Below, one piece after another: positions 24,131-38,800 of a DNA stretch of 64,000 nucleotides (positions are counted from its first letter, which is position 1; the number at the start of each line of letters is the position of its first letter). The notes beneath the pieces are model-generated. The model saw only the letters and a list, made by a program, of their open reading frames with translations, ran no database searches and was not told where the DNA came from. A program made the translations under genes and the position numbers. The stretch spans positions 15,965,996 to 16,029,995 of the forward strand of contig OY756968.1 in assembly GCA_963580455.1 (NCBI GenBank), given 5' to 3'. This DNA is from Euonymus europaeus. Its lineage: Eukaryota; Streptophyta; Magnoliopsida; Celastrales; Celastraceae.

Positions 24131-27100
24131 GAGTTGAGCAACTTCGGAATATCAAAGTTGCTCAGTGTAAAACTTTTATTGTTCTTCTATGTCAAATTTT
24201 ACGAGTATAAGCTTCCTAGATTATTTCGGTGCCAAAACTCCAACTTTCTATGACAAATGGACAAAACCGTTAAAAGCTCCTCCAGAGAGAGAGTTGAGCA
24301 ACTTCGGACCGACAAATTTTCTAGATGGACACTTTTTACTATTCTTCTATGTCAAATTTTTTCGTATAAACTACCTAGATTATTTCGATTCCAAAACACC
24401 AAATTTTTATGAAAAATGCATAAAACCGTTAAAAGGTCCTCCATTGAGAGAGTTGAGCGACTTCGGAACATCAAAATTGCTCAGTGTAAACCTTTTATTG
24501 TTCTTCTATGTCAAATTTTACGAGTATAAGCTTCCTAGATTATTTCAATGCCAAAATACGAACTTTCTATGACAAATGGACAAAACCGTTAAAAGCTCCT
24601 CCACAGAGAGAGTTGAGCAACTTCGGATCGTCAAATTTGCTAGGTGGACACTTTTTATTATTCTTCTATGTCAAATTTTTTGCGTATAAACTTCCTAGAT
24701 TATTTCGATTCCGAAACACCAAATTTCTATGAAAAGTTCTCAAAACCGATAAAAGGTCCTCCATTGAGAGAGTTGAGCGACTTCGAAACATCAAAGTTGC
24801 TCAGTGTAAACATTTTATTGTTCTTCTTTGTAAAATTTTACGAGTATAAGCTTCCTAGATTATTTCAATGCCAAAACACCAACTTTCTATGACAAATGTA
24901 CAAAACCATTAAAAGCTCCTCCATAGAGAGAGTTGAGCAACTTCGGACCGTCAAATTTGCTAGGTGGACACTTTTTATTATTCTTCTATGTCAAGTTTTT
25001 TGCGTATAAACTTCCCAAATTATTTCGATTCCAAAATACCAAATTTCTATGAAAAATGCACAAAACCCTTAAAAGCTCCTCCATTGAGAGAGTTGAGCAA
25101 CTTCGGAACATCAAGGTTGCTCAGTGTAAACCTTTTATTGTTCTTCTATGTGAAATTTTATGAGTATAAGCTTCCTAGATTATTTCAATGCCAAAACACC
25201 AACTTTCTATGACAAATGGACAAAACCCTTAAAAGCTCCTCCATAGAGAGAATTGGGCAACTTCGGACCGACAAATTTGCTTGGTGGACACTTTTTATTA
25301 TTCTTCTATGTCAAATTTTTTTGCGTATAAACTTCCTAGATTATTTCGATTCCAAAAGACAAAATTTCTATGAAAAATGCACAAAACTGTTAAAGGATCC
25401 TCCATTGAGAGAGTTTGAGAAACTTCGGAACATCAAAGTTGCTCAGTGTAAACCTTTTATTGTTCTTCTATGTCAAATTTTACGAGTATAAGCTTCCTAG
25501 ATTATTTCGATGCCAAAACTCCAACTTTCTATGACAAATGGACAAAACCGTTAAAAGCTCCTCCATAGAGAGAGTTGAGCAACTTCGGACCGAAAAATTT
25601 GCTAGACGGACACTTTTTACTATTCTTCTATGTCAAATTTTTTGCGTATAAACTACCTAGATTATTTCGATTCTAAAACACAAAAAATTTATGAAAAATG
25701 CATAAAACCGTTAAAAGATCCTCCATTGAGAGAGTTGAACGACTACAGAACGTCAAAGTTGCTCAGTGTAAACCTTTTATTGTTCTTCTATGTCGAATTT
25801 TAGAAGTATAAGCTTTCTAGATTATTTCAATGCCAAAACACAAACTTTCTATGACAAATGTACAAAACCATTAAAAGCTCCTCCATTGAGAGAGTTGAGC
25901 AACTTCGGAACATCAAAGTTGCTCAGTGTAAACCTTTTATTGTTCTTTTATGTCAAATTTTACGAGTATAAGCTTCCTAGATTATTTCAATGCCAAAAGA
26001 CCAACTTTCTATGACAAATGGACAAAACAGTTAAAAGCTCCTACATAGAGAGAATTGAGCAACTTCGAACCGACAAATTTGCTAGGTGGACACTTTTTAT
26101 TATTCTTCTATGTCAAATTTTTTTGCGTATAAACTTCCTTGATTATTTTGATTCCAAAACACGAAATTTCTATGAAAAATGCACAAAACCGTTAAAAGCT
26201 CCTCCATTGAGAGAGTTGAGCAACTTTGGAACATCAAAGTTGCTCAGTGTAAACCTTTTATTGTTATTCTATGTCAAATTTTACGAGTATAAGCTTCCTA
26301 GATTATTTCGATGCCAAAACTCTAACTTTCTATCACAAATGGACAAAACCGTTAAAAGCTCCTCCATAGAGAGAGTTGAGCAACTTCGGACCGACAAATT
26401 TGCTAGGTGGACACTTTTTATTATTCTTCAATGTCAAATTTTTTGAGTATAAACTTCTTATATTATTTCTATTCCAAAACACCAAATTTTTATTAAAAAT
26501 GCACAAAATCGTTAAAAGCTCCTCCATTGAGAGAGTTCATCAACTTCGGAACATCAAAGTTGCTCAGTGTAAGCCTTTTTATTGTTCTTCTATGTCAAAT
26601 TTTACGAGTATAAGCTTCCTAGATTATTTCGAAGCCAAAACACGAACTTTCTATGACAAATGGACAAAACCGTTAAAAGCTCATCCATAGAGAGAGTTGA
26701 GCAACTTCGGACCCTTAAATTTGCCAGGTGCACACTTTTCATTATTCTTCTATGTCAAATTTTTTGCGTATAAACTTCCTAGATTATTTCGATTCCAAAA
26801 CACCAAATTTCTATTAAAAATGCACGAAACCGTTAAAAGCTCCTCCATTGAGAGAGTTGAGCAACTTTGGAACATCAAAGTTGCTCAGTGTAAACCTTTT
26901 ATTGTTCTTCTATGTCAAATTTTACGAGTATAAGTTTCCTAGATTATTTCGATGCCAAAACATGAACTTTCTATGACAAATGGACAAAACCGTTAAAAGC
27001 TCCTCAATAGAGAGAGTTGAGCAACTTCGGATCGACAAATTTGCTAGGTGGACACTTTTTATTATTCTTCTATGTCAAATTTTTTGCGTATAAACTTCCT

Positions 27101-27293
27101 AGTTTATTTCGATTCCAAAACACAAAATTTCTATGAAAAGTGCACAAAACCGATAGAAGGTCCTCCATTGAGAGAGTTGAGCAACTTCGAAACATCAAAG
27201 TTGCTCAGTGTAAACATTTTATTGTTCTTCTATGTCAAATTTTACGAGTATAAGCTTCCAAGATTATTTCAATGACAAAACACTAACTTTCTA

Positions 27294-28934
27294 TGACAAA
27301 TGTACAAAACCATTAAAAGCTCCTCCATAGAGAGAGTCGAGCAACTTCGGACCGTCAAATTTGCTAGGTGGACACTTTTTATTATTCTTCTATGTCAAGT
27401 TTTTTGCGTATAAACTTCCCAAATTATTTCGATTCCAAAATACCAAATTTCTATGAAAAGTGCACAAAACTGATAAAAGGTCCTCCATTGAGAGAGTTGA
27501 GCGACTTTGGAACATCAAAGTTGCTCAGTGTAAACATTTTATTGTTCTTCTATGTCAAATTTTGCGAGTATAAGCTTTCTACATTATTTCAATACCAAAA
27601 CACCAACTTTCGATGACAAATGCACAAAACCATTAAAAGCTCCTCCATAGTGAGAGTTGAGCAACTTCGGACAGACAAATTTGCTAGATGGACACTTTTT
27701 ATTATTCTTCTATGTCAAATTTTTTGCGTATAAACTTCCTAGATTATTTCGATTCAAAAACACCAAATTTTTATGAAAAATGCACAAAACCATTAAAAGC
27801 TCCTCCATTGAGAGAGTTGAGCAACTTCCGAACATCAAAGTTGCTCAGTGTAAACCTTTTATTGTTCTTCTATGTCAAATTTTACGAGTATAAGCTTCCT
27901 AGATTATTTCAACGCCAAAACACCAACTTTCTATGACAAATGGACAAAACCGTTAAAATCTCCTACATAGAGAGAATTGAGCAACTTCGGACCGACAAAT
28001 TTGCTAGGTGTCCACTTTTTATTATTCTTCTTTGTCAAATTTTTTTTCGTATAAACTTCCTTGATTATTTCGATTCCAAAACACGAAATTTCTATGAAAA
28101 ATGCACAAAATCGTTAAAAGCTCCTCCATTGAGAGAGTTGAGCAACGTCGGAACATCAAAGTTGCTCAGTGTAAACCTTTTATTGTTATTCTATGTCAAA
28201 TTTTACGAGTATAAGCTTCCTAGATTATTTCGATGCCAAAACTCCAACTTTCTATGACAAATGGACAAAACCGTTAAAAGCTCCTCCATAGAGAGAGTTG
28301 AGAAACTTCGGACCGACAAATTTGCTAGGTGGACACTTTTTATTATTCTTCTATGTCAAATTTTTTGAGTATAAACTTCCTATATTATTTCGATTCCAAA
28401 ACACCAAATTTATATGAAAAATGCACAAAATCGTTAAAAGCTCCTCCATTGATAGAGTTCATCAACTTCGGAACATCAAAGTTGCATAGTGTAAACCTTT
28501 TATTGTTCTTCTATGTCAAATTTTACGAGTATAAGCTTCCTAGATTATTTCGTAGCCAAAACACGAACTTTCTATGACAAATGGACAAACCTGTTAAAAG
28601 CTCCTCCATAGAGAGAGTTGAGCAACTTCGGACCGACAAATTTGCCAGATGCACACTTTTCATTATTCTTCTATGTCAAATATTTTGCGTATAAACTTCC
28701 TAGATTATTTCAATTCCAAAACACCAAATTTCTATTAAAAATGCACGAAACCGTTAAAAGCTCCTCCATTGAGATAGTTGAGCAACTTCGGAACATCAAA
28801 GTTGGTCAGTGTAAACCTTTTATTGTTTTTCAATGTCAAATGTTTTGCGTATAAACTTCCTAAATTATTTCGATGCCAAAACACCAACTTTATATGAAAA
28901 ATGCACAAAACCGTTAAAAGCTTCTCCACTGAGA
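27294..28934. repeat. Older segmental duplication, copy 2 (offset 4,804 bp)
   Basis: Partner of 22,490-24,130. It lies inside 6.9-kb copy 1, so a third instance is present at 34,187-35,827 in copy 2. Beyond 28,934 the sequence switches to the GAGAGAGTTTGAGAAACTTC monomer type and the match is lost. Confidence 0.8.
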
Positions 28935-29040
28935 GAGTTTGAGAAACTTCGGAACATCAAAGTTGCTCAGTGTAAAACTTTTATTGTTCTTCTATGTCAA
29001 ATTTTACGAGTATAAGCTTCCTAGATTATTTCGATGTCAA

Positions 29041-31606
29041 AACTCCAACTTTCTATGACAAATGGACAAAACCGTTAAAAGCTCCTCCATAAAAAGAGTT
29101 GATCAACTTCGGACCGACAAATTTGCTAGGTGGACACTTTTTACAATTCTTCTATGTCAAATTTTTTGAGTATAAACTTCCTATATTATTTCGATTCCAA
29201 AAAACCAAATTTCTATGAAAAATGCACAAAACCGTTAAAAGCTCCTCTATTGAGAGAGTTCATCAACTTCGGAACATGAAAGTTGCTCAGTGTAAACCTT
29301 TTATTGTTCTTCTATGTCAAATTTTATGAGTATAAGCTTCCTAGATTATTTCGATGCCAAAACATGAACTTTCTATGACAAATGGACAAAACCGTTAAAA
29401 GCTCCTCCACAGAGAGAGTTGAGCAACTTCGGACCGACAAATTTGCTAGGTGCACACTTTTCATTATTCTTCTATGTCAAATTTTTTGCGTATAAACTTC
29501 CTAGATTATTTCGATTCCAAAACACCAAATTTCTATTAAAAATGCACAAAACCGTTAAAAGCTCCTCCATTGAGAGAGTTGAGCAACTTCGGAACATCAA
29601 AGTTGCCCAGTGTAAACCTTTTATTCTTCTTCTATGTCAAATGTTTTGCGTATAAACTTCCCAAATTATTTCGATGCCAAAACACCAACTTTCTATGAAA
29701 AATGCACAAAACCGTTAAAAGCTTCTCCATTGAGAGAGTTGAGCAACTTCGGAACATCAAAGTTGCTCAGTGTAAACCTTTTATTGTTCTTCTATGTCAA
29801 ATTTTACAAGTATAAGCTTCCTAGATTATTTCAATGCCAAAACACCAACTTTCTTTGACAAATGAAAAAAAACCGTTAAAAGCTCCTCCATAGCGAGAGT
29901 TGAGCAACTTCTGACCGACAAATTTGCTAGGCGGACACTTTTTATTATTCTTCTATGTCAAATTTTATGAGTATAAGCTTCCTAGATTATTTCGATGCCA
30001 AAACACAACTTTCTATGACAAATGGACAAAACCGTTAAAAGCTCCACCATAGAGAGAATTGAGCAACTTCGGACCGACAAATTTGCTAGGTGGACACTTT
30101 TTATTACACTTCAATGTCAAATTTTTTTGGCGTATAAACTTCCTAGATTATTTCGATTCCAAAACACAAAATTTCTATGAAAAATGCACAAAACCGTTAA
30201 AAGCTCCTCTATTGAGAGAGTTTGAGAAACTTCGGAACATCAAAGTTGCTCAGTGTAAATCTTTTATTGTTCTTCTATGTCAAATTTTACGAGTATAAGC
30301 TTCCTAGATTATTTCGATGTCAAAACTCCAACTTTCTATGAAAAATGAACAAAACCGTTAAAAGCTCCTCCATAGAAAGAGTTGATCAACTTCGGACCGA
30401 CAAATTTGCTAGGTGGACACTTTTTACAATTCTTCTATGTCAAATTTTTTGAGTATAAACTTCCTATATTATTTCGATTCCAAAACACCAAATTTCTATG
30501 AAAAATGCACAAAACCGTTAAAAGCTCCTCTATTGAGAGAGTTCATCAACTTCGGAACATGAAAGTTGCTCAGTGTAAACCTTTTATTGTTCTTCTATGT
30601 CAAATTTTACGAGTATAAGTTTCCTAGATTATTTCGATGCCAAAACATGAACTTTCTATGACAAATGGACAAAACCGTTAAAAGCTCCTCCACAGAGAGA
30701 GTTGAGCAACTTCGGACCGACAAATTTGCTAGGTGCACACTTTTCATTATTGTTCTATGTCAAATTTTTTGCGTATAAACTTCCTAGATTATTTCGATTC
30801 CAAAACACCAAATTTCTATTACAAAAGCACAAAACCGTTAAAAGCTCCTCCATCGAGAGAGTTGAGCAACTTCGGAACATCAAAGTTGCCCAGTGTAAAC
30901 CTTTTATTGTTCTTCTATGTCAAATGTTTTGCGTATAAACTTCCTAAATTATTTCGATGCCAAAACACCAACTTTCTATGAAAAATGCACAAAACCGTTA
31001 AAAGCTTCTCCATTGAGAGAGTTGAGCAACTTCGGAACATCAAAGTTGCTCAGTGTAAACCTTTTATTGTTCTTCTATGTCAAATTTTACAAGTATAAGC
31101 TTCCTAGATTATTTCAATGCCAAAACACCAACTTTCTTTGACAAATGAAAAAAACCGTTAAAAGCTCCTCCATAGCGAGAGTTGAGCAACTTCTGACCGA
31201 CAAATTTGCTAGGCGGACACTTTTTATTATTCTTCTACGTCAAATTTTATGAGTATAAGCTTCCTAGATTATTTCGATGCCAAAACACCAACTTTCTATG
31301 ACAAATGGACAAAACCGTTAAAAGCTCCACCATAGAGAGAATTGAGCAACTTCGGTCCGACAAATTTGCTAGGTGGACACTTTTTATTACTCTTCAATGT
31401 CAAATTTTTTTGGCGTATAAACTTCCTAGATTATTTCGATTCCAAAACACCAAATTTCTATGAAAAATGCACAAAACCGTTAAAAGCTCCTCTATTGAGA
31501 GAGTTTGAGAAACTTCGGAACATCAAAGTTGCTCAGTGTAAATCTTTTATTGTTCTTCTATGTCAAATTTTACGAGTATAAGCTTCCTAGATTATTTCGA
31601 TGCCAA
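29041..31606. repeat. 1,283-bp octamer, two tandem copies (in 6.9-kb copy 1)
   Basis: Copies at about 29,041-30,323 and 30,324-31,606 share GTTGATCAACTTCGG, TTTTTACAATTCTTC, GTGCACACTTTTCATTATT, TGTTTTGCGTATAAAC, CTTTGACAAATGAAAAAAA and TTTTTTTGGCGTATAAAC in the same order. Eight monomers plus 3 bp each. A partial further instance lies at 42,548-43,580. Confidence 0.88.
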
Positions 31607-31695
31607 AACTCCAACTTTCTATGACAAATGTACAAAACCATTAAAAGCTCCTCCATAGTGAGAGTTGAGCGACTTCGGACCGACAAATTTGCTAG

Positions 31696-32847
31696 ATGGA
31701 CACTTTTTATTATTCTTCTATGTCAAATTTTTTGCGTATAAACTTCCTAGATTATTTCGATTCAAAAACACCAAATTTTTATGAAAAATGCACAAAACCA
31801 TTAAAAGCTCCTCCATTGAGAGAGTTGAGCAACTTCGGAACATCAAAGTTGCTCTGTGTAAACCATTTATTGTTCTTCTATGTCAAATTTTACGAGGATA
31901 AGCTTCCTAGATTATTTCAATGCCAAGACACCAACTTTCTATGACTAATGGACAAAACTATTAAAAGCTCCTCCATAGAGAGAGTTGAGCAACTTCGGAC
32001 CGACAAATTTGCTAGGTGGACAGTTTTTATTATTCTTCTATGCCAAATTTTTTATGTTTAAACTTCCTAGATTATTTCGATTCAAAAACAACAAATTTTT
32101 ATGAAAAATGCACAAAACCATTAAAAGCTCGTCCATTGAGAGAGTTGAGCAACTTCAGAACGTCAAAGTTGCTCAGTGTAAACCTTTTATTGTTCTACTA
32201 TGTCAAATTTTATGAGTATGAGCTTCCTAGATTATTTCAATGCCAAAACACCAACTTTCTATGACAAATGGACAAAACCGTTAAAAGCTCCACCATAGAG
32301 AGAATTGAGCAAATTCGGACCGACAAATTTGCTAGGTGGACACTTTTTATTACTCTTCTATGTCAAATTTTTTCGGCGTATAAACTTCCTAGATTATGTC
32401 GATTCCAAAACACCAAATTTCTATGAAAAATGCACAAAACTGTTAAAAGCTCCTCTATTGAAAGAGTTTGAGAAACTTCGGAACATCAAAGTTGCTCAGT
32501 GTAAACGTTTTATTGTTCTTCTATGTTAAATTTTACGAGTATAAGCTTCCTAGATTATTTCGATGCCAAAACTCCAACTTTCTATGACAAATGTACAAAA
32601 CCATTAAAAGCTCCTCCATAGTGAGAGTTGAGCGACTTCGGACCTACAAATTTGCTAGATGGACACTTTTTATTATTCTTCTATGTCAAATTTTTTGCGT
32701 ATAAACTTCCTAGATTATTTCGATTCAAAAACACCAAATTTTTATGAAAAATGCACAAAACCATTAAAAGCTCCTCCATTGAGAGAGTTGAGCAACTTTG
32801 GAACATCAAAGTTGCTCAGTGTAAACCTTTTATTGTTATTCTATGTC
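31696..32847. repeat. 963-bp hexamer, first copy and truncated second copy
   Basis: The hexamer 31,696-32,658 is followed by the start of a second copy at 32,659, which is cut off near 32,840 by the junction into 6.9-kb copy 2. This shows the duplication breakpoint lies inside a hexamer series. Confidence 0.8.
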
Positions 32848-35800
32848 AAATTTTACGAGTATAAGCTTCCTAGATTATTTCAATGCCAAAAGACCAACTT
32901 TCTATGACAAATGGACAAAACAGTTAAAAGCTCCTACATAGAGAGAATTGAGCAACTTCGAACCGACAAATTTGCTAGGTGGACACTTTTTATTATTCTT
33001 CTATGTCAAATTTTTTTGCGTATAAACTTCCTTGATTATTTTGATTCCAAAACACGAAATTTCTATGAAAAATGCACAAAACCGTTAAAAGCTCCTCCAT
33101 TGAGAGAGTTGAGCAACTTTGGAACATCAAAGTTGCTCAGTGTAAACCTTTTATTGTTATTCTATGTCAAATTTTACGAGTATAAGCTTCCTAGATTATT
33201 TCGATGCCAAAACTCTAACTTTCTATCACAAATGGACAAAACCGTTAAAAGCTCCTCCATAGAGAGAGTTGAGCAACTTCGGACCGACAAATTTGCTAGG
33301 TGGACACTTTTTATTATTCTTCAATGTCAAATTTTTTGAGTATAAACTTCTTATATTATTTCTATTCCAAAACACCAAATTTTTATTAAAAATGCACAAA
33401 ATCGTTAAAAGCTCCTCCATTGAGAGAGTTCATCAACTTCGGAACATCAAAGTTGCTCAGTGTAAGCCTTTTTATTGTTCTTCTATGTCAAATTTTACGA
33501 GTATAAGCTTCCTAGATTATTTCGAAGCCAAAACACGAACTTTCTATGACAAATGGACAAAACCGTTAAAAGCTCATCCATAGAGAGAGTTGAGCAACTT
33601 CGGACCCTTAAATTTGCCAGGTGCACACTTTTCATTATTCTTCTATGTCAAATTTTTTGCGTATAAACTTCCTAGATTATTTCGATTCCAAAACACCAAA
33701 TTTCTATTAAAAATGCACGAAACCGTTAAAAGCTCCTCCATTGAGAGAGTTGAGCAACTTTGGAACATCAAAGTTGCTCAGTGTAAACCTTTTATTGTTC
33801 TTCTATGTCAAATTTTACGAGTATAAGTTTCCTAGATTATTTCGATGCCAAAACATGAACTTTCTATGACAAATGGACAAAACCGTTAAAAGCTCCTCAA
33901 TGGAGAGAGTTGAGCAACTTCGGATCGACAAATTTGCTAGGTGGACACTTTTTATTATTCTTCTATGTCAAATTTTTTGCGTATAAACTTCCTAGTTTAT
34001 TTCGATTCCAAAACACAAAATTTCTATGAAAAGTGCACAAAACCGATAGAAGGTCCTCCATTGAGAGAGTTGAGCAACTTCGAAACATCAAAGTTGCTCA
34101 GTGTAAACATTTTATTGTTCTTCTATGTCAAATTTTACGAGTATAAGCTTCCAAGATTATTCCAATGACAAAACACTAACTTTCTATGACAAATGTACAA
34201 AACCATTAAAAGCTCCTCCATAGAGAGAGTCGAGCAACTTCGGACCGTCAAATTTGCTAGGTGGACACTTTTTATTATTCTTCTATGTCAAGTTTTTTGC
34301 GTATAAACTTCCCAAATTATTTCGATTCCAAAATACCAAATTTCTATGAAAAGTGCACAAAACTGATAAAAGGTCCTCCATTGAGAGAGTTGAGCGACTT
34401 TGGAACATCAAAGTTGCTCAGTGTAAACATTTTATTGTTCTTCTATGTCAAATTTTGCGAGTATAAGCTTTCTACATTATTTCAATACCAAAACACCAAC
34501 TTTCGATGACAAATGCACAAAACCATTAAAAGCTCCTCCATATTGAGAGTTGAGCAACTTCGGACAGACAAATTTGCTAGATGGACACTTTTTATTATTC
34601 TTCTATGTCAAATTTTTTGCGTATAAACTTCCTAGATTATTTCGATTCAAAAACACCAAATTTTTATGAAAAATGCACAAAACCATTAAAAGCTCCTCCA
34701 TTGAGAGAGTTGAGCAACTTCCGAACATCAAAGTTGCTCAGTGTAAACCTTTTATTGTTCTTCTATGTCAAATTTTACGAGTATAAGCTTCCTAGATTAT
34801 TTCAACGCCAAAACACCAACTTTCTATGACAAATGGACAAAACCGTTAAAATCTCCTACATAGAGAGAATTGAGCAACTTCGGACCGACAAATTTGCTAG
34901 GTGTCCACTTTTTATTATTCTTCTTTGTCAAATTTTTTTTCGTATAAACTTCCTTGATTATTTCGATTCCAAAACACGAAATTTCTATGAAAAATGCACA
35001 AAATCGTTAAAAGCTCCTCCATTGAGAGAGTTGAGCAACGTCGGAACATCAAAGTTGCTCAGTGTAAACCTTTTATTGTTATTCTATGTCAAATTTTACG
35101 AGTATAAGCTTCCTAGATTATTTCGATGCCAAAACTCCAACTTTCTATGACAAATGGACAAAACCGTTAAAAGCTCCTCCATAGAGAGAGTTGAGAAACT
35201 TCGGACCGACAAATTTGCTAGGTGGACACTTTTTATTATTCTTCTATGTCAAATTTTTTGAGTATAAACTTCCTATATTATTTCGATTCCAAAACACCAA
35301 ATTTATATGAAAAATGCACAAAATCGTTAAAAGCTCCTCCATTGATAGAGTTCATCAACTTCGGAACATCAAAGTTGCATAGTGTAAACCTTTTATTGTT
35401 CTTCTATGTCAAATTTTACGAGTATAAGCTTCCTAGATTATTTCGTAGCCAAAACACGAACTTTCTATGACAAATGGACAAACCTGTTAAAAGCTCCTCC
35501 ATAGAGAGAGTTGAGCAACTTCGGACCGACAAATTTGCCAGATGCACACTTTTCATTATTCTTCTATGTCAAATATTTTGCGTATAAACTTCCTAGATTA
35601 TTTCAATTCCAAAACACCAAATTTCTATTAAAAATGCACGAAACCGTTAAAAGCTCCTCCATTGAGATAGTTGAGCAACTTCGGAACATCAAAGTTGGTC
35701 AGTGTAAACCTTTTATTGTTTTTCAATGTCAAATGTTTTGCGTATAAACTTCCTAAATTATTTCGATGCCAAAACACCAACTTTATATGAAAAATGCACA

Positions 35801-38800
35801 AAACCGTTAAAAGCTTCTCCACTGAGAGAGTTTGAGAAACTTCGGAACATCAAAGTTGCTCAGTGTAAAACTTTTATTGTTCTTCTATGTCAAATTTTAC
35901 GAGTATAAGCTTCCTAGATTATTTCGATGTCAAAACTCCAACTTTCTATGACAAATGGACAAAACCGTTAAAAGCTCCTCCATAAAAAGAGTTGATCAAC
36001 TTCGGACCGACAAATTTGCTAGGTGGACACTTTTTACAATTCTTCTATGTCAAATTTTTTGAGTATAAACTTCCTATATTATTTCGATTCCAAAAAACCA
36101 AATTTCTATGAAAAATGCACAAAACCGTTAAAAGCTCCTCTATTGAGAGAGTTCATCAACTTCGGAACATGAAAGTTGCTCAGTGTAAACCTTTTATTGT
36201 TCTTCTATGTCAAATTTTATGAGTATAAGCTTCCTAGATTATTTCGATGCCAAAACATGAACTTTCTATGACAAATGGACAAAACCGTTAAAAGCTCCTC
36301 CACAGAGAGAGTTGAGCAACTTCGGACCGACAAATTTGCTAGGTGCACACTTTTCATTATTCTTCTATGTCAAATTTTTTGCGTATAAACTTCCTAGATT
36401 ATTTCGATTCCAAAACACCAAATTTCTATTAAAAATGCACAAAACCGTTAAAAGCTCCTCCATTGAGAGAGTTGAGCAACTTCGGAACATCAAAGTTGCC
36501 CAGTGTAAACCTTTTATTCTTCTTCTATGTCAAATGTTTTGCGTATAAACTTCCTAAATTATTTCGATGCCAAAACACCAACTTTCTATGAAAAATGCAC
36601 AAAACCGTTAAAAGCTTCTCCATTGAGAGAGTTGAGCAACTTCGGAACATCAAAGTTGCTCAGTGTAAACCTTTTATTGTTCTTCTATGTCAAATTTTAC
36701 AAGTATAAGCTTCCTAGATTATTTCAATGCCAAAACACCAACTTTCTTTGACAAATGAAAAAAAACCGTTAAAAGCTCCTCCATAGCGAGAGTTGAGCAA
36801 CTTCTGACCGACAAATTTGCTAGGCGGACACTTTTTATTATTCTTCTATGTCAAATTTTATGAGTATAAGCTTCCTAGATTATTTCGATGCCAAAACACA
36901 ACTTTCTATGACAAATGGACAAAACCGTTAAAAGCTCCACCATAGAGAGAATTGAGCAACTTCGGACCGACAAATTTGCTAGGTGGACACTTTTTATTAC
37001 ACTTCAATGTCAAATTTTTTTGGCGTATAAACTTCCTAGATTATTTCGATTCCAAAACACCAAATTTCTATGAAAAATGCACAAAACCGTTAAAAGCTCC
37101 TCTATTGAGAGAGTTTGAGAAACTTCGGAACATCAAAGTTGCTCAGTGTAAATCTTTTATTGTTCTTCTATGTCAAATTTTACGAGTATAAGCTTCCTAG
37201 ATTATTTCGATGTCAAAACTCCAACTTTCTATGAAAAATGAACAAAACCGTTAAAAGCTCCTCCATAGAAAGAGTTGATCAACTTCGGACCGACAAATTT
37301 GCTAGGTGGACACTTTTTACAATTCTTCTATGTCAAATTTTTTGAGTATAAACTTCCTATATTATTTCGATTCCAAAACACCAAATTTCTATGAAAAATG
37401 CACAAAACCGTTAAAAGCTCCTCTATTGAGAGAGTTCATCAACTTCGGAACATGAAAGTTGCTCAGTGTAAACCTTTTATTGTTCTTCTATGTCAAATTT
37501 TACGAGTATAAGTTTCCTAGATTATTTCGATGCCAAAACATGAACTTTCTATGACAAATGGACAAAACCGTTAAAAGCTCCTCCACAGAGAGAGTTGAGC
37601 AACTTCGGACCGACAAATTTGCTAGGTGCACACTTTTCATTATTCTTCTATGTCAAATTTTTTGCGTATAAACTTCCTAGATTATTTCGATTCCAAAACA
37701 CCAAATTTCTATTACAAAAGCACAAAACCGTTAAAAGCTCCTCCATCGAGAGAGTTGAGCAACTTCGGAACATCAAAGTTGCCCAGTGTAAACCTTTTAT
37801 TGTTCTTCTATGTCAAATGTTTTGCGTATAAACTTCCTAAATTATTTCGATGCCAAAACACCAACTTTCTATGAAAAATGCACAAAACCGTTAAAAGCTT
37901 CTCCATTGAGAGAGTTGAGCAACTTCGGAACATCAAAGTTGCTCAGTGTAAACCTTTTATTGTTCTTCTATGTCAAATTTTACAAGTATAAGCTTCCTAG
38001 ATTATTTCAATGCCAAAACACCAACTTTCTTTGACAAATGAAAAAAAACCGTTAAAAGCTCCTCCATAGCGAGAGTTGAGCAACTTCTGACCGACAAATT
38101 TGCTAGGCGGACACTTTTTATTATTCTTCTACGTCAAATTTTATGAGTATAAGCTTCCTAGATTATTTCGATGCCAAAACACCAACTTTCTATGACAAAT
38201 GGACAAAACCGTTAAAAGCTCCACCATAGAGAGAATTGAGCAACTTCGGTCCGACAAATTTGCTAGGTGGACACTTTTTATTACTCTTCAATGTCAAATT
38301 TTTTTGGCGTATAAACTTCCTAGATTATTTCGATTCCAAAACACCAAATTTCTATGAAAAATGCACAAAACCGTTAAAAGCTCCTCTATTGAGAGAGTTT
38401 GAGAAACTTCGGAACATCAAAGTTGCTCAGTGTAAATCTTTTATTGTTCTTCTATGTCAAATTTTACGAGTATAAGCTTCCTAGATTATTTCGATGCCAA
38501 AACTCCAACTTTCTATGACAAATGTACAAAACCATTAAAAGCTCCTCCATAGTGAGAGTTGAGCGACTTCGGACCGACAAATTTGCTAGATGGACACTTT
38601 TTATTATTCTTCTATGTCAAATTTTTTGCGTATAAACTTCCTAGATTATTTCGATTCAAAAACACCAAATTTTTATGAAAAATGCACAAAACCATTAAAA
38701 GCTCCTCCATTGAGAGAGTTGAGCAACTTCGGAACATCAAAGTTGCTCTGTGTAAACCATTTATTGTTCTTCTATGTCAAATTTTACGAGGATAAGCTTC

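Larger units (their letters stand above)
25955..32847. repeat. 6.893-kb tandem duplication, copy 1
   Basis: From about 25,955 every position matches the base 6,893 bp later (6,894 after a 1-bp indel near 31,150). The unit spans 43 monomers and itself contains dimers, octamers and part of a hexamer. By eye I found about ten differences in the whole unit, e.g. 27,008 A/G, 27,267 T/C, 27,649 G/T, 29,662 C/T, 30,751 G/C and 32,088 A/C relative to copy 2. The left boundary lies between about 25,868 and 25,955, where mismatches to the second copy become frequent. Confidence 0.93.

Noticed and set aside
26018..26446. Open reading frames of 60-142 residues throughout the array, on both strands
   Set aside because: They are translations of the satellite. 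The same peptides recur in every monomer, the period of 160 is not a multiple of three so the frame shifts in each monomer, and none has codon structure, a domain or a promoter.
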